Part shown: piece by piece, positions 26,639-35,839 of the stretch
Layout: every line of letters starts with the position of its first letter
Numbering within the stretch: the stretch's first letter is position 1
Assembly (NCBI GenBank): GCA_016200485.1
Contig: JACQEP010000014.1
Location: 1-64,000 of the forward strand
DNA: 64,000 bases
Origin: Gammaproteobacteria bacterium
GTDB lineage: Bacteria; Pseudomonadota; Gammaproteobacteria; Tenderiales; Tenderiaceae
Direction of reading: 5' to 3'
Program-made: the position numbers and the translations under genes
Notes under the pieces: generated by a model
Seen by the model: the letters and a program-made list of their open reading frames with translations, nothing else
Told to the model about the DNA's origin: nothing
Databases searched by the model: none

Positions 26639-26702
26639 CTAAGGAACCTCTGATTAGCTCACTAAAGCAGCATCTGTGGCATTGCAATCAGAGGCTCCCT
26701 AA
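26639..26702. mobile_element. 56-bp MITE with IS5-type target duplication
   Basis: A 56-base element (26643-26698) is bounded by 13-bp terminal inverted repeats, GGAACCTCTGATT on the left and the complement of GGAGCCTCTGATT on the right, with one mismatch. It is flanked exactly by the direct repeat CTAA at 26639-26642 and 26699-26702. CTAA fits the YTAR target duplication of IS5-family elements. It has no coding capacity. It lies between asnB-like and mscL genes and could fold into a hairpin in the mscL leader. Confidence 0.75.
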
Positions 26703-26737
26703 ATATTATTAAATAAAATCGTAGCAAATACACCCCA

Positions 26738-28528
26738 TTATTTGTATCGGATGCCATCCACATTCTGTTGTAACCATAGTTCCAGCAACGCCAGATGCCA
26801 GAGTTTGTTGCCCTGGATGCGGGTGAGATATCGTTCCGGGGCGGCAAGCAATTTTTCGATATACACACGGTTAAACAGGCCGCGTTCGCGGCAGGCGCGT
26901 GAGTCAAGTGTTGAACGCATCAATTCGAGAAAATCGCCACGCACATATTTCAGCGCTGGCATGGGAAAGTAGCCCTTGGGGCGATCGATGACGCTATCCG
27001 GTAAACGGCCACGGGCAATTTTTTTGAGGATGTGTTTACCGCCGGAGGCAAGTTTGAGTTCCGGCGGCATTTGCGCGGCCAGTTCCACCAATTCATGATC
27101 CAGGAACGGTACACGCGCCTCCAGACCCCAAGCCATGGTCATGTTGTCAACGCGTTTAACCGGATCATCGGTAATGAGCATGGTAACGTCCATACGCAAT
27201 ACTTGGTCGATAAAAGTATCGCCCTCAGCTTCGGCAAGGCGCGCAGTGACGGTTTGCGCGGTGTAATCCGCACCATGATAAGCAGCAGTGACCGTTTCCA
27301 GAAATTCATCATGATCACGATCGAAATAATGGCGTCGGAAACGATCCACGGCAGTGCCTTGAGTGTCTGCCGCCATAGGGTTATACCAAAAATAACCGCC
27401 AAACACCTCATCCGCGCCTTGGCCGCTCAATACCACCTTCACCGATTTTGAAACGCATTCCGCAAGCAGATAAAAGGCAACTGCATCCTGGCCGACCATC
27501 GGTTCCGCCATGTTAATAATGGCTTCCGGTAAGCGACGCAGCACCTCGTCATTGGCAATGCGATATTGATGATGTTGGGTATTAAAGTGTTGAGCCACGG
27601 CATCGGAGTGTTCAAACTCGCTGCCCTTCTCTTCCGGCTGATCTTCAAAACCAATCGAGAAAGTAATCAGGTCTTTCATGCCCTGCTCTGCCAGCAACGC
27701 CACCAGCAAGCTCGAATCCAACCCACCTGAAAGTAATACACCAACAGGAACATCCGAAATGGTGAGACGTTTCTTGACTGCTTTGGCCAAAGCATCATGA
27801 ATTGCCTCCTGCCATTCGAGTTCTGTTTTTGGTTGAGCTGGACGCTGCGCGCGCAGATGCCAATATTGCCGTGTTGTCTTGTTCCCCTTCACATCAATGG
27901 TAAGCGTCGTTCCCGGCGCCAGCTTGCGAACACCGTTTAGAATGGTGCGCGGTGCGGGTACCACCGCATGTAGCGCAAACTGATGATGTAACGCCACAGG
28001 GTCAATAGAAGTATCTACGTCACCCGCCGCGAGCAAGGCCTGGCTGTTGGAGGCAAAGCGAAAATGTTTTCCGGTGTGCGAAAAATAAAATGGTTTAATG
28101 CCGAGACGGTCACGAGCACAAAATAAACATTGCTTGCGGCGATCCCAAAGTGCAAAGGCAAACATGCCATGCAGCTTTTCAACACACTGTTCACCCCATT
28201 CAGCATACGCACGCAGGATAACTTCTGTATCCCCAGTGCTAATAAAGTGATGGCCCAGCGATTGCAGCTTGGAGCGCAGCTCCGGATAGTTATAAATAGT
28301 GCCATTGAATACCAACGCCAGACCTAGCATCTCATCAACCATCGGTTGATGGGCGCGGTTGGAAAGGTCAATGATAGATAAGCGGCGGTGCCCAAGAACT
28401 ACCGGTCCATCGCAGTAACTGCCCTCGCCATCCGGACCACGACGTGCAAGTTGTACCTTCATGCGCTCGATGACCGCCAGGTCGGGCGTCGCTCCGTCGA
28501 ATCTCAATTCACCGGCAATACCGCACAT
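26738..28528 (-). CDS. Glutamine amidotransferase of the N-acetylglutaminylglutamine-amide (AsnO) type
   Basis: A 596-residue enzyme with an N-terminal class II glutaminase (Cys2 of MCGIAGE; RRGPDG; FNGTIYNY) and a C-terminal asparagine-synthase domain (PP-loop SGGLDSS at about residue 268; SGQGADEVFGGYFW). The extended stretch HAVVPAPRTILNGVRKL and FRRHYFDRDHDEFLETV favours the N-acetylglutaminylglutamine amidotransferase subgroup over AsnB. That enzyme makes the osmoprotectant NAGGN. Its usual partner, the fused acetyltransferase/ATP-grasp NAGGN synthetase, is not next to it, so the assignment is not final. Plain asparagine synthetase is the alternative. Confidence 0.75.
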   Translation of the reverse strand: MCGIAGELRFDGATPDLAVIERMKVQLARRGPDGEGSYCDGPVVLGHRRLSIIDLSNRAHQPMVDEMLGLALVFNGTIYNYPELRSKLQSLGHHFISTGDTEVILRAYAEWGEQCVEKLHGMFAFALWDRRKQCLFCARDRLGIKPFYFSHTGKHFRFASNSQALLAAGDVDTSIDPVALHHQFALHAVVPAPRTILNGVRKLAPGTTLTIDVKGNKTTRQYWHLRAQRPAQPKTELEWQEAIHDALAKAVKKRLTISDVPVGVLLSGGLDSSLLVALLAEQGMKDLITFSIGFEDQPEEKGSEFEHSDAVAQHFNTQHHQYRIANDEVLRRLPEAIINMAEPMVGQDAVAFYLLAECVSKSVKVVLSGQGADEVFGGYFWYNPMAADTQGTAVDRFRRHYFDRDHDEFLETVTAAYHGADYTAQTVTARLAEAEGDTFIDQVLRMDVTMLITDDPVKRVDNMTMAWGLEARVPFLDHELVELAAQMPPELKLASGGKHILKKIARGRLPDSVIDRPKGYFPMPALKYVRGDFLELMRSTLDSRACRERGLFNRVYIEKLLAAPERYLTRIQGNKLWHLALLELWLQQNVDGIRYK

Positions 28529-28542
28529 CTGGCTTGATCCTA

Positions 28543-28791
28543 TTATTGATTAGTGGCGATCAAACGCCGTTTTTCATCGGCCCGCAACCGCTTGATTGCA
28601 CATTCACGCTGCAAGGCGGCACCATGATCGCCGATGTGCTCTTTATAAACCAACGCCACCGGCAATCGGGCGCGTGTGTATTTGGCACCCTTGCCAGTGT
28701 TGTGTTTCTGTAATCGGGCGCTGACATCAGTGGCGATGCCGGTATAAAGCGTATCGTCAGCGCAGCGCAGGATGTAGACGTGCCAGTCCAT
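28543..28791 (-). CDS. GIY-YIG nuclease-superfamily protein (YhbQ-like)
   Basis: An 82-residue single GIY-YIG domain. The signature is spread over HVYILRCADDTLYTGIATD, with the conserved Arg/Lys-rich helix ARLQKHNTGKGAKYTRAR and the metal-binding Glu in LQRECAIKRL. Family members are small DNA endonucleases or nucleic-acid repair proteins of unclear role. Its ATG overlaps the stop codon of rmuC by one base (TAATG), so it is translated from the rmuC message. Confidence 0.9.
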   Translation of the reverse strand: MDWHVYILRCADDTLYTGIATDVSARLQKHNTGKGAKYTRARLPVALVYKEHIGDHGAALQRECAIKRLRADEKRRLIATNQ

Positions 28792-30179
28792 TAGTCTTCC
28801 GTTTCCATGGATTCAATATTGCTATCAAGTTCCAACAGGCTTTCGTCTGATGCTGCGGCATCGGCGATGCGCTTGGCGTTCAGCGATTTTTTGGTCTTGG
28901 CGCCGAGCTTCTTGAGCTGTTCAGCGCGATTGACGAGGTTGCCTTTGCCGCTGATCAGGCGCTTGTGTGTGGTTTCATAGGCGGTTTGCGCCTTGCCGAG
29001 TTTGTCGCCGATGTCCGCCAATGATTCTTCAAAGGCGACAAATTGATCGTACAGCGCACCGGCACGGTCGGCGATTTCCAGGGCATTTAGGTTTTGCCGT
29101 TCATAGCGCCAGATGTTGTGTACCGTTTTCAAGCTGGCGAGCAAGGTGCTGGGACTGACGATGATGATATTCTGGTCGAAGGCTTCACGAAAGAGTTCGC
29201 GGTCGGTTTCAACAGCGACAATAAATGCGGCCTCGATGGGCATAAACATGAAGATGAAATCCAGGGACTTCAGACCAGGCAGGTCTTCATAGCGTTTACC
29301 ACTCAGGCCACGAATATGATTGCGCATGGAGGTAATGTGTTCTTTTAACGCCGATTGACGCTCCACTTCGTTATCGCTGCTGCAATAGCGCTCATAGGCA
29401 GTGAGCGAAACCTTGGAGTCGATGACGATGTCCTTTTTATCCGGCAGATGCACAATGACATCCGGCCGGAAGCGCTGACCCTCTTCGGTGGTAAAACTGC
29501 CTTGGGTTTCGTATTCATGACCGTTACGCAGGCCGGATTCTTCCAATACCCGTTCCAGAATCACTTCGCCCCAGTTACCTTGAGTTTTAGTGCCGCCTTT
29601 GAGGGCATTGGTAAGATTGATGGCATCTTCGCTGATGCGCTGGTTAAGCGCCTTGAGACTGCCAATCTCATGGAACAGCGACATGCGATCCTTGGATTCT
29701 TTTTCGTAGACGTCTTCGACCTTGCGCCGAAAGTCGCCTAATTGTTCCCGCAAAGGATTGAGGACTTGCTCAATATTGGTTTTGTTCTGTTCGGTGAATT
29801 TCTGCGACTTCTCTTCCAGAATTTTATTGGCGAGGTTTTGAAATTCCAGGCTGAGCTGCACCTTGGCGTCGTTGAGCAGCCGCAGTTTTTCCTCGCCGTG
29901 ACGCCGTTCTTCCTGCAGCTGGGTTTCCAGGCGGGCGATGCTGGCATGGGACTGGTTGACCTGTTGCTGGGCCTGGTCCAAGGTCTCTTTGAGACTTTGA
30001 TGTTCCTGGCGCAAGCGCTCCAACTCCTGACGTTGGGAAGCACTACGGGCATCGGTGGCGCCCCTTTCTTCGGCCAAACGGGCATTCTGTTGATGGCTGC
30101 GGCTACGCCACCAGAGTGAGGCAACTAGCCCCCCCGCAGCGGCGCCGAGGCAAAACAGGATCAATGAGCTGATGGACAT
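28791..30179 (-). CDS. rmuC: DNA recombination protein RmuC
   Basis: A 462-residue protein with one N-terminal membrane-anchor helix (LILFCLGAAAGGLVASLWW), a long coiled coil (about residues 30-190) and the RmuC nuclease-like core (about 195-380: GTKTQGNWGEVILERVLEESG, FRPDVIVHLPDKKDIVIDSKVSL). The core resembles a restriction-type PD-(D/E)xK fold. In E. coli RmuC limits inversions at short inverted repeats and is implicated in defence against foreign DNA. A low-complexity acidic tail ends the protein. It is followed directly by the GIY-YIG gene. Confidence 0.92.
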   Translation of the reverse strand: MSISSLILFCLGAAAGGLVASLWWRSRSHQQNARLAEERGATDARSASQRQELERLRQEHQSLKETLDQAQQQVNQSHASIARLETQLQEERRHGEEKLRLLNDAKVQLSLEFQNLANKILEEKSQKFTEQNKTNIEQVLNPLREQLGDFRRKVEDVYEKESKDRMSLFHEIGSLKALNQRISEDAINLTNALKGGTKTQGNWGEVILERVLEESGLRNGHEYETQGSFTTEEGQRFRPDVIVHLPDKKDIVIDSKVSLTAYERYCSSDNEVERQSALKEHITSMRNHIRGLSGKRYEDLPGLKSLDFIFMFMPIEAAFIVAVETDRELFREAFDQNIIIVSPSTLLASLKTVHNIWRYERQNLNALEIADRAGALYDQFVAFEESLADIGDKLGKAQTAYETTHKRLISGKGNLVNRAEQLKKLGAKTKKSLNAKRIADAAASDESLLELDSNIESMETED

Positions 30180-30330
30180 GGGGCTTTCGTTAACTCCTTA
30201 GTTGTTGCAATTAAAACATAAATTTGGAATGATCAGGAGAGCGGGGATTGATGTCATTATTTTTGTTTTCGCATCAATGAGATATGTTGCATTTGTAAGA
30301 TTAATTATACCCATAATCTAAGGACCATGC

Positions 30331-31479
30331 ATGGCGTCCATTGAGCACGAATTCGAACATCTCGACCACCTCATCTATCTAAACCATGCGGCCGTGGCAC
30401 CCTGGCCGCGGAGTGTTGCCGACGCCGTCGAACGCCTGGCCGATGAACTCGCCACCGTCGGATCCCAACACTACCCCACCTGGGTAAAAACCGAGCGCAA
30501 CCTGAAACAACAGCTCGCTCGCCTGATCAATGCCGGTTCGGCCGACGATATCGCCCTGGTCAAAAATACCTCTGAGGCTTTGTCACTCGTAGCCTACGGA
30601 CTGCACTGGCAAAGTGGCGACAATATTGTTACCAGTGACGAAGAATTTCCGGCGAATCGTATCGTTTGGGAATCCCTGCAACGCTTTGGGGTGGAGCTAC
30701 GACAAGTGCGATTATCGTCTTCAGCAACGCCGGAAGACGCACTCTTTGCCGCCATGGATAACCGCACGCGGCTGCTCACCATCAGCTCCGTGCAATATGC
30801 CACTGGCTTGCGAATGGATCTGGAACGCTTGGGCCAGCATTGCCGCGAACGTGGCATTTATTTTTGCATCGATGTCATTCAAAGCCTGGGGGCCCTGCCA
30901 CTGGATGTGATGGCGATCAATGCCGATTTTGTCGCTGCGGATAGCCAAAAATGGTTATTGGGTCCAGAAGGCCTGGGCATTTTTTACTGCCGCCCTGAAT
31001 TAAGAGCTCAATTACAGCTGTATCAATACGGCTGGCACATGGTCGATCCGCTGGGCAATTATGATGTTAAATCTTGCCAGGTCACAGACAGCGCACGCCG
31101 CTTTGAACCCGGCAGCCCGAATCGCCTCGGGATTCATGCCCTGGAAGCGGCCACCGCGTTATTGTTGCAGGTGGGGATGGATCATATTCAAAAGGCCGTT
31201 TTGGACAATAGCGCCTATCTTATCGAGCGGATTCAGGCGAATCCACACCTGGAACTGCTTACCGATCCAACCCCTGGCCGCTATGCAGGCATCATCACCT
31301 TCCGGCCGCGACATGCTGAGGTCAGTGCTTTACACCAATACCTGATCAGCCAAAACATTATCTGCATCCCACGCGGCGGCGGCATACGCTTCTCGCCGCA
31401 CTTCTACACACCGCGATCACACCTTGAAAAAGCGTTGAATGCAGTGGACGATTATTTAGCCAACACCCCGTCTAGCTAG
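30331..31479 (+). CDS. Class V aminotransferase (cysteine desulfurase-like)
   Basis: A 382-residue PLP enzyme of the SufS/NifS/isopenicillin-epimerase-like fold. It shows an N-terminal YLNHAAVAPWPRS strand, ALVKNTSEALSLVAYGL (phosphate-binding), FCIDVIQSLGALPLD (PLP-binding Asp and the Gln partner) and the Schiff-base lysine in AADSQKWLLGPEG. The active-site Cys loop of true cysteine desulfurases is not obvious, so desulfurase activity is uncertain. No suf or isc genes are adjacent. An AAGGACC site precedes the ATG. Its stop overlaps that of the convergent GGDEF/EAL gene (CTAG). Confidence 0.88.
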   Translation: MASIEHEFEHLDHLIYLNHAAVAPWPRSVADAVERLADELATVGSQHYPTWVKTERNLKQQLARLINAGSADDIALVKNTSEALSLVAYGLHWQSGDNIVTSDEEFPANRIVWESLQRFGVELRQVRLSSSATPEDALFAAMDNRTRLLTISSVQYATGLRMDLERLGQHCRERGIYFCIDVIQSLGALPLDVMAINADFVAADSQKWLLGPEGLGIFYCRPELRAQLQLYQYGWHMVDPLGNYDVKSCQVTDSARRFEPGSPNRLGIHALEAATALLLQVGMDHIQKAVLDNSAYLIERIQANPHLELLTDPTPGRYAGIITFRPRHAEVSALHQYLISQNIICIPRGGGIRFSPHFYTPRSHLEKALNAVDDYLANTPSS

Positions 31480-34400
31480 TGCCGTATCTGCAGCTGGCAC
31501 TCAAGCTCACTTGCAATCACAGGTTTACTATAGAAAAAGCCCTGGACCTCTGTGCATCCCAGGGCGATAATAAATTTCTCCTGCTCAGACGTTTCAACAC
31601 CTTCTGCAATTACTGAAAGACCAAGGTTGTGTGCAAGACCTATGATAGATCTACAGATTACTTCATCATGCGTATCTCCGGGAATATCGCTGATAAATGA
31701 GCGGTCGATTTTCAGACGGTCGAGCGGCAGGCGTTTAAGATAGCTGAGCGATGAGCGGCCGGTACCAAAATCATCAATCGCCAAGGATACGCCAAGCGCT
31801 TTCAAGGATTCGAGGCGGGCAGGTGTTTTATCGCCCTGCTCCATCATGAAGTTTTCACTAATTTCGAGTTCCAGGTAGTGAGCGGGTAATCCTGAATTAC
31901 TCAAGCTATTTTTTAAAATATCAACCAAGTTATCTTGATGCAATTGAGCATGTGCAATGTTGACTGCAAGCCGCTGCAACGAATAGCCTTGTCCAAGCCA
32001 CTGCTGAAATTGGCGGCAGGCCTCATGTAAAGCCCGCTCGCCCATGGTATTTATCAGCCGTGTTTCTTCGGCGACTGACAGGAATTCTTCTGGCAACAGG
32101 GTTCCTCGCTGCGGGTGTTGCCAACGTATTAGCGCCTCAACCCCCGTTATGTGCCTGGTGGATAGATTTATCAATGGCTGATAGTGAAGGATAAATTCAT
32201 GGTTGATGATCGCTTGCCGTAGTTCAGATTCAAGTGTTAACCGTTTCAAGGCCGCGGCGGTAAGGTCCTCAGTATAAAAATGAAAATTATTGCGGCCAGT
32301 GACCTTGCTTCGATAAAGGGCGGTATCAGCATGCTTTATCAGCCTGGACACATCAGCGCCATCCTTAGGGTAAAGTGCTATCCCTATACTAAGAGTGACA
32401 TGTAGCTGATGGTTGCCAATCAGTGTCGGCCCCTCAAATATCTGCTTGAATTTTGTCGCCAATCTGGCTGCATCCTCGGCCCCATGAACGTCTTCCAGAA
32501 TCACAACAAACTCATCCCCCCCCAGTCGGGCCACGGTATCTTCCTTGCGAACTTGTTCCTTGAGACGTGCGGCCACAGTCTGCAATAACTCGTCACCTTT
32601 GAGATGACCGAGACTATCGTTAACATTTTTAAAGTGATCCAGGTCGATTAACATAACCGCGATTTGTTGCTTTTCCCTATCCGCACGTTCTATCGCTTGC
32701 TTGAGCCGGTCTTGCATGAGCAAGCGGTTGGGTAATTCAGTAAGGGGATCATGATAGGCAAGGAAATTGAGCTTTTCCTCGGAATCCTTTATGGCCGAGA
32801 TATCCGAAAACACAGAGACATAATGGGTAACAGACCCATTATCATGAATTGCGCTGACCGTCTGCCAGACCGGAAATACTTCACCATTCTTACGCCGGTT
32901 CCAAATCTCGCCACGCCAGATGCCAAGTCTCTTGATCTCTTCCCACATCTTGTTATAAAAATTTTCATCATGGCGATGTGAGCGCAATAATCGGGGATTT
33001 TTTCCGATTACCTCCTCTTCCGCATAACCAGTAATGGCGCTAAAAGCCCTATTCACAGAGGTTATCTCACCTTCAGCATTGGTGATCATCACGGCTTCAT
33101 CGGTATTCTCAAATACCGCAGCCGCTTGCCTCAGCTTTTCTTGGTTTTGTTGCTGAGAGGTGATATCACTAATAACAGAGATAAAGCCAGTCAGACGATT
33201 GCTCGAATCATATTTATATGCCCAATCCACTTTGACAGAAACAATAGCGCCATTGTCGGCCCGCCGACTGGTAGTGATATATGGGGTGGGTATAGGCTTA
33301 ACTTCGATAATATATTTCAGATAGTCACGCAGTCGTGTCTTTTCAGATTCATCAGGTTGCATATCCCAAATATATCTGCCAATAAGATCTCCTTCGGGAT
33401 ATCCGAGTATTTCATGGTGAACTCGGTTGCTGAAGGTGATGCGTCCATTCAGATCATTCTCCTGAACACCATAAGGGATAGTCTCGACAAGCGTCGATAA
33501 TTTAGATTGATTTTCAGTCACTACCTTTCGTGCACTTTGCTCGATTTTTAGCATGGCTCTTTCACGGATCGCGATAAATCCGACAAGAAATAATGCAAAT
33601 GGCAACCCGTATTCGAAAGTTTCGGTCTTGAGTTGATTCTGAAATTGGTAGGCGATCAATGCAATTAACAGAGCCCCCGCAGGCGCTATCATCATTTCAC
33701 ATGTTGGCTGGCCATTATGGTTAGTCTTCGAAACCAGCTGCTGACTGGCTGAGGGAATACTTTGGCGAGCGGCTTCATAAATAAAAAAGAAGCCGATTAA
33801 CCAGAGCGCATCTATGGCGTTGCCAACCTGATAGGTATTGCCCAAGAGGCTGTAGGCATAAAAAGAATTGGTGATGGCGTGAATTGAAAAGCCAATCAAT
33901 AGTAATAAATACGCTCGCCGTTGCTGAACAATCCGCCACTGATTGGTGATTCCAAATAATAAGACGCTCATATAGATCACTGGATAAGCGAGCGCCACGA
34001 CAAGATAAGGGGATGGGTGTTGTTGCGCCGTGAGAAGACTTGAAAATATGATGATATGAGCAATCGCTATGCAACAAACCATGATCCCGATGAGACTCAG
34101 CTGGACCAAGGTGATGGACCAGTGTTTTAGATCCGGGATCATCTTCATGAGCCCGGGGATAAACAGTACAGCAAATCCAAGAAATCCAATGTCTGACAGC
34201 GAAGGAAATGGTGTGGCAACACCGAGAACCAGCTCTTGATAATCCCAAACCAACATGCCGCCAAACCATGCAAGGCAGGCCATGCCCAGATAGCGCCATG
34301 CTTGGCGCTGGGGTTCCGTTAGCTGACTCGCGGTGTACCAGCAACGCAACCCGGTAGCGAGGGCCGTGACTGTCCAGGCAAGATCAGTCAACGCGGCGGG

Positions 34401-34502
34401 GGAATACCCTTTAACTTTTATGAAAAATTCAAACGCGATAATAAAGCCGAGAAAAATAACAGGCTCTAGTGCCGGTCGTCTTGATGTGGATTTGGCCAGC
34501 AT
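31476..34502 (-). CDS. Membrane PAS-GGDEF-EAL cyclic-di-GMP regulator
   Basis: A 1008-residue protein. About eight membrane helices occupy residues 15-310. Two PAS domains follow (about 335-450 and 460-570, the second with AVFENTDEAVMITNAEGEIT). Then come a GGDEF domain (RLGGDEFVVIL near residue 660) and an EAL domain (VEALIRWQHP near 786; ELEISENFMM; DDFGTGRSSLSYLKRLP; AEGVET). Both catalytic motifs look intact, so the protein could make or degrade c-di-GMP; in such fusions one activity usually dominates. It may link membrane or redox sensing to biofilm behaviour, and an exopolysaccharide operon lies elsewhere in the window. It is monocistronic. Confidence 0.93.
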   Translation of the reverse strand: MLAKSTSRRPALEPVIFLGFIIAFEFFIKVKGYSPAALTDLAWTVTALATGLRCWYTASQLTEPQRQAWRYLGMACLAWFGGMLVWDYQELVLGVATPFPSLSDIGFLGFAVLFIPGLMKMIPDLKHWSITLVQLSLIGIMVCCIAIAHIIIFSSLLTAQQHPSPYLVVALAYPVIYMSVLLFGITNQWRIVQQRRAYLLLLIGFSIHAITNSFYAYSLLGNTYQVGNAIDALWLIGFFFIYEAARQSIPSASQQLVSKTNHNGQPTCEMMIAPAGALLIALIAYQFQNQLKTETFEYGLPFALFLVGFIAIRERAMLKIEQSARKVVTENQSKLSTLVETIPYGVQENDLNGRITFSNRVHHEILGYPEGDLIGRYIWDMQPDESEKTRLRDYLKYIIEVKPIPTPYITTSRRADNGAIVSVKVDWAYKYDSSNRLTGFISVISDITSQQQNQEKLRQAAAVFENTDEAVMITNAEGEITSVNRAFSAITGYAEEEVIGKNPRLLRSHRHDENFYNKMWEEIKRLGIWRGEIWNRRKNGEVFPVWQTVSAIHDNGSVTHYVSVFSDISAIKDSEEKLNFLAYHDPLTELPNRLLMQDRLKQAIERADREKQQIAVMLIDLDHFKNVNDSLGHLKGDELLQTVAARLKEQVRKEDTVARLGGDEFVVILEDVHGAEDAARLATKFKQIFEGPTLIGNHQLHVTLSIGIALYPKDGADVSRLIKHADTALYRSKVTGRNNFHFYTEDLTAAALKRLTLESELRQAIINHEFILHYQPLINLSTRHITGVEALIRWQHPQRGTLLPEEFLSVAEETRLINTMGERALHEACRQFQQWLGQGYSLQRLAVNIAHAQLHQDNLVDILKNSLSNSGLPAHYLELEISENFMMEQGDKTPARLESLKALGVSLAIDDFGTGRSSLSYLKRLPLDRLKIDRSFISDIPGDTHDEVICRSIIGLAHNLGLSVIAEGVETSEQEKFIIALGCTEVQGFFYSKPVIASELECQLQIRH

Positions 34503-34643
34503 TTAATCTCTCAACAGCGACACAACCGCATCTGATTGAGGGTTTGATGTGCTTTAAATGCCATATTAGCCGCTACTGATAAGCGTTTCACCCATAAAAA
34601 ATATATGGTTTAATTGGCGATGCCATAAGCACCTTAAAATCTT

Positions 34644-35432
34644 TTATTGTTGTACTTTGAACAGCTTAAAAAAATTAGCCGTTGTCGCAAAGGAGATGTT
34701 TTCGAGGGGAAGGCCGCGTAGTTCAGCGATGTGTTCTGCAACGTTGCGGGTATAGGCCGGTTGATTGGTCTTGCCGCGGTGCGGCACCGGTGCCAGGTAG
34801 GGTGAATCGGTTTCGACCAGCATCCACTCCAATGGGGTTTGTTTGGCCACTTCTTTTAGTGCGAGTGCAGTACGGAAGGTGACAATTCCCGAAAAGGAAA
34901 TATAAAAATTCATGTTGATGGCTTGTTCAGCAGTAGTCCAGTCATCGACGAAACAGTGCATCACACCACCGACTTCGGCGGCATTTTCTTGCTGTAGAAC
35001 GCGTATTACATCTTCTTTGGCATCGCGGCTGTGAACAATAATTGGTTTCTTGCATTGTCTAGCGGCGGCAATATGGCGGCGAAAACGTTCGCGTTGCCAT
35101 TCGGTATCGTCTTTATGATAATAGTAATCAAGCCCCGTCTCACCGATGGCGACCACTTTGGGATGGCGCGCCAGTTCAACCAATTCCGCAACTGTGGGAT
35201 CCTTACCTTCCCGTTCATTGGGATGCACACCGACCGAGGCATACACATTCGGAAATCGTTCGACGATCGCCATCATTCCCGGCCAGTCTTCAAGATTGAC
35301 TGCCACGCATAACATATGACTAACGCTATTGTCGCCAGCAGTTTTGATAACTTGTTCAATGCTATCGAGCGCGAGCGCGCTCAAATCGAGCATGTCCAAA
35401 TGACAATGGGAATCCACCAAATTTTGATTCAT
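34644..35432 (-). CDS. tatD: TatD-family metal-dependent DNase
   Basis: A 262-residue TIM-barrel hydrolase. Metal ligands are visible: VDSHCHLDMLDL (His-x-His), GETGLDYYY (Glu), KPIIVHSRDAKED (His), GVMHCF (His) and VETDSPYLAPVPHRG (Asp). YcfH/TatD enzymes are 3'-5' DNases and follow holB in gammaproteobacteria, as here: pilZ and holB lie immediately upstream on the same strand. It is the last gene of the large housekeeping operon, 29 bases after pilZ. Confidence 0.93.
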   Translation of the reverse strand: MNQNLVDSHCHLDMLDLSALALDSIEQVIKTAGDNSVSHMLCVAVNLEDWPGMMAIVERFPNVYASVGVHPNEREGKDPTVAELVELARHPKVVAIGETGLDYYYHKDDTEWQRERFRRHIAAARQCKKPIIVHSRDAKEDVIRVLQQENAAEVGGVMHCFVDDWTTAEQAINMNFYISFSGIVTFRTALALKEVAKQTPLEWMLVETDSPYLAPVPHRGKTNQPAYTRNVAEHIAELRGLPLENISFATTANFFKLFKVQQ

Positions 35433-35461
35433 GGGAAAACTAACTTCCAGATTTTGAAGCG

Positions 35462-35839
35462 TTACATCGTGTGGGTCGGACGGTCAGACTTCAACGCCCC
35501 GCCAAGCGTGCTTTCAATTTTTTTGCGGGCATTTTGTCCGTCTTGATCGTCAGCGAATTGAACGCCAATGCCAGCAACGCGATTACCCTCGGCACCGGTG
35601 GGCGTGACCCAGATCACTTTGCCAACGATCGGGAGCTTTTCAGTTTCTTCCATCAAACGCAGAAGCATGAATACTTCCTCGCCCAGTTTGTATTCCTTAT
35701 TGGTAGGAACAAACAGACCGCCATTTTTAACGAAGGGCATATAGGCCGCATACAAGGCGCCTTTGTCCTTGATGGTCAAAGACAAAATCCCTTGTCGCGT
35801 GTTGGTTGCAGCCGCCGCGCTTTGTTGATCCGTCATCAA
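35462..35839 (-). CDS. pilZ: Type IV pilus-associated PilZ-domain protein
   Basis: A 125-residue single PilZ domain: GILSLTIKDKGALYAAYMPF, NGGLFVPTNKEYKLGEEVFM and a late VAGIGVQFADDQDG. The canonical c-di-GMP-binding RxxxR motif is not seen at the N-terminus, as is typical of the pilus-assembly PilZ of Pseudomonas, which works through PilB and FimX rather than by binding c-di-GMP. It overlaps holB by four bases, the standard gammaproteobacterial arrangement. No pilus genes are in the window. Confidence 0.9.
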   Translation of the reverse strand: MMTDQQSAAAATNTRQGILSLTIKDKGALYAAYMPFVKNGGLFVPTNKEYKLGEEVFMLLRLMEETEKLPIVGKVIWVTPTGAEGNRVAGIGVQFADDQDGQNARKKIESTLGGALKSDRPTHTM

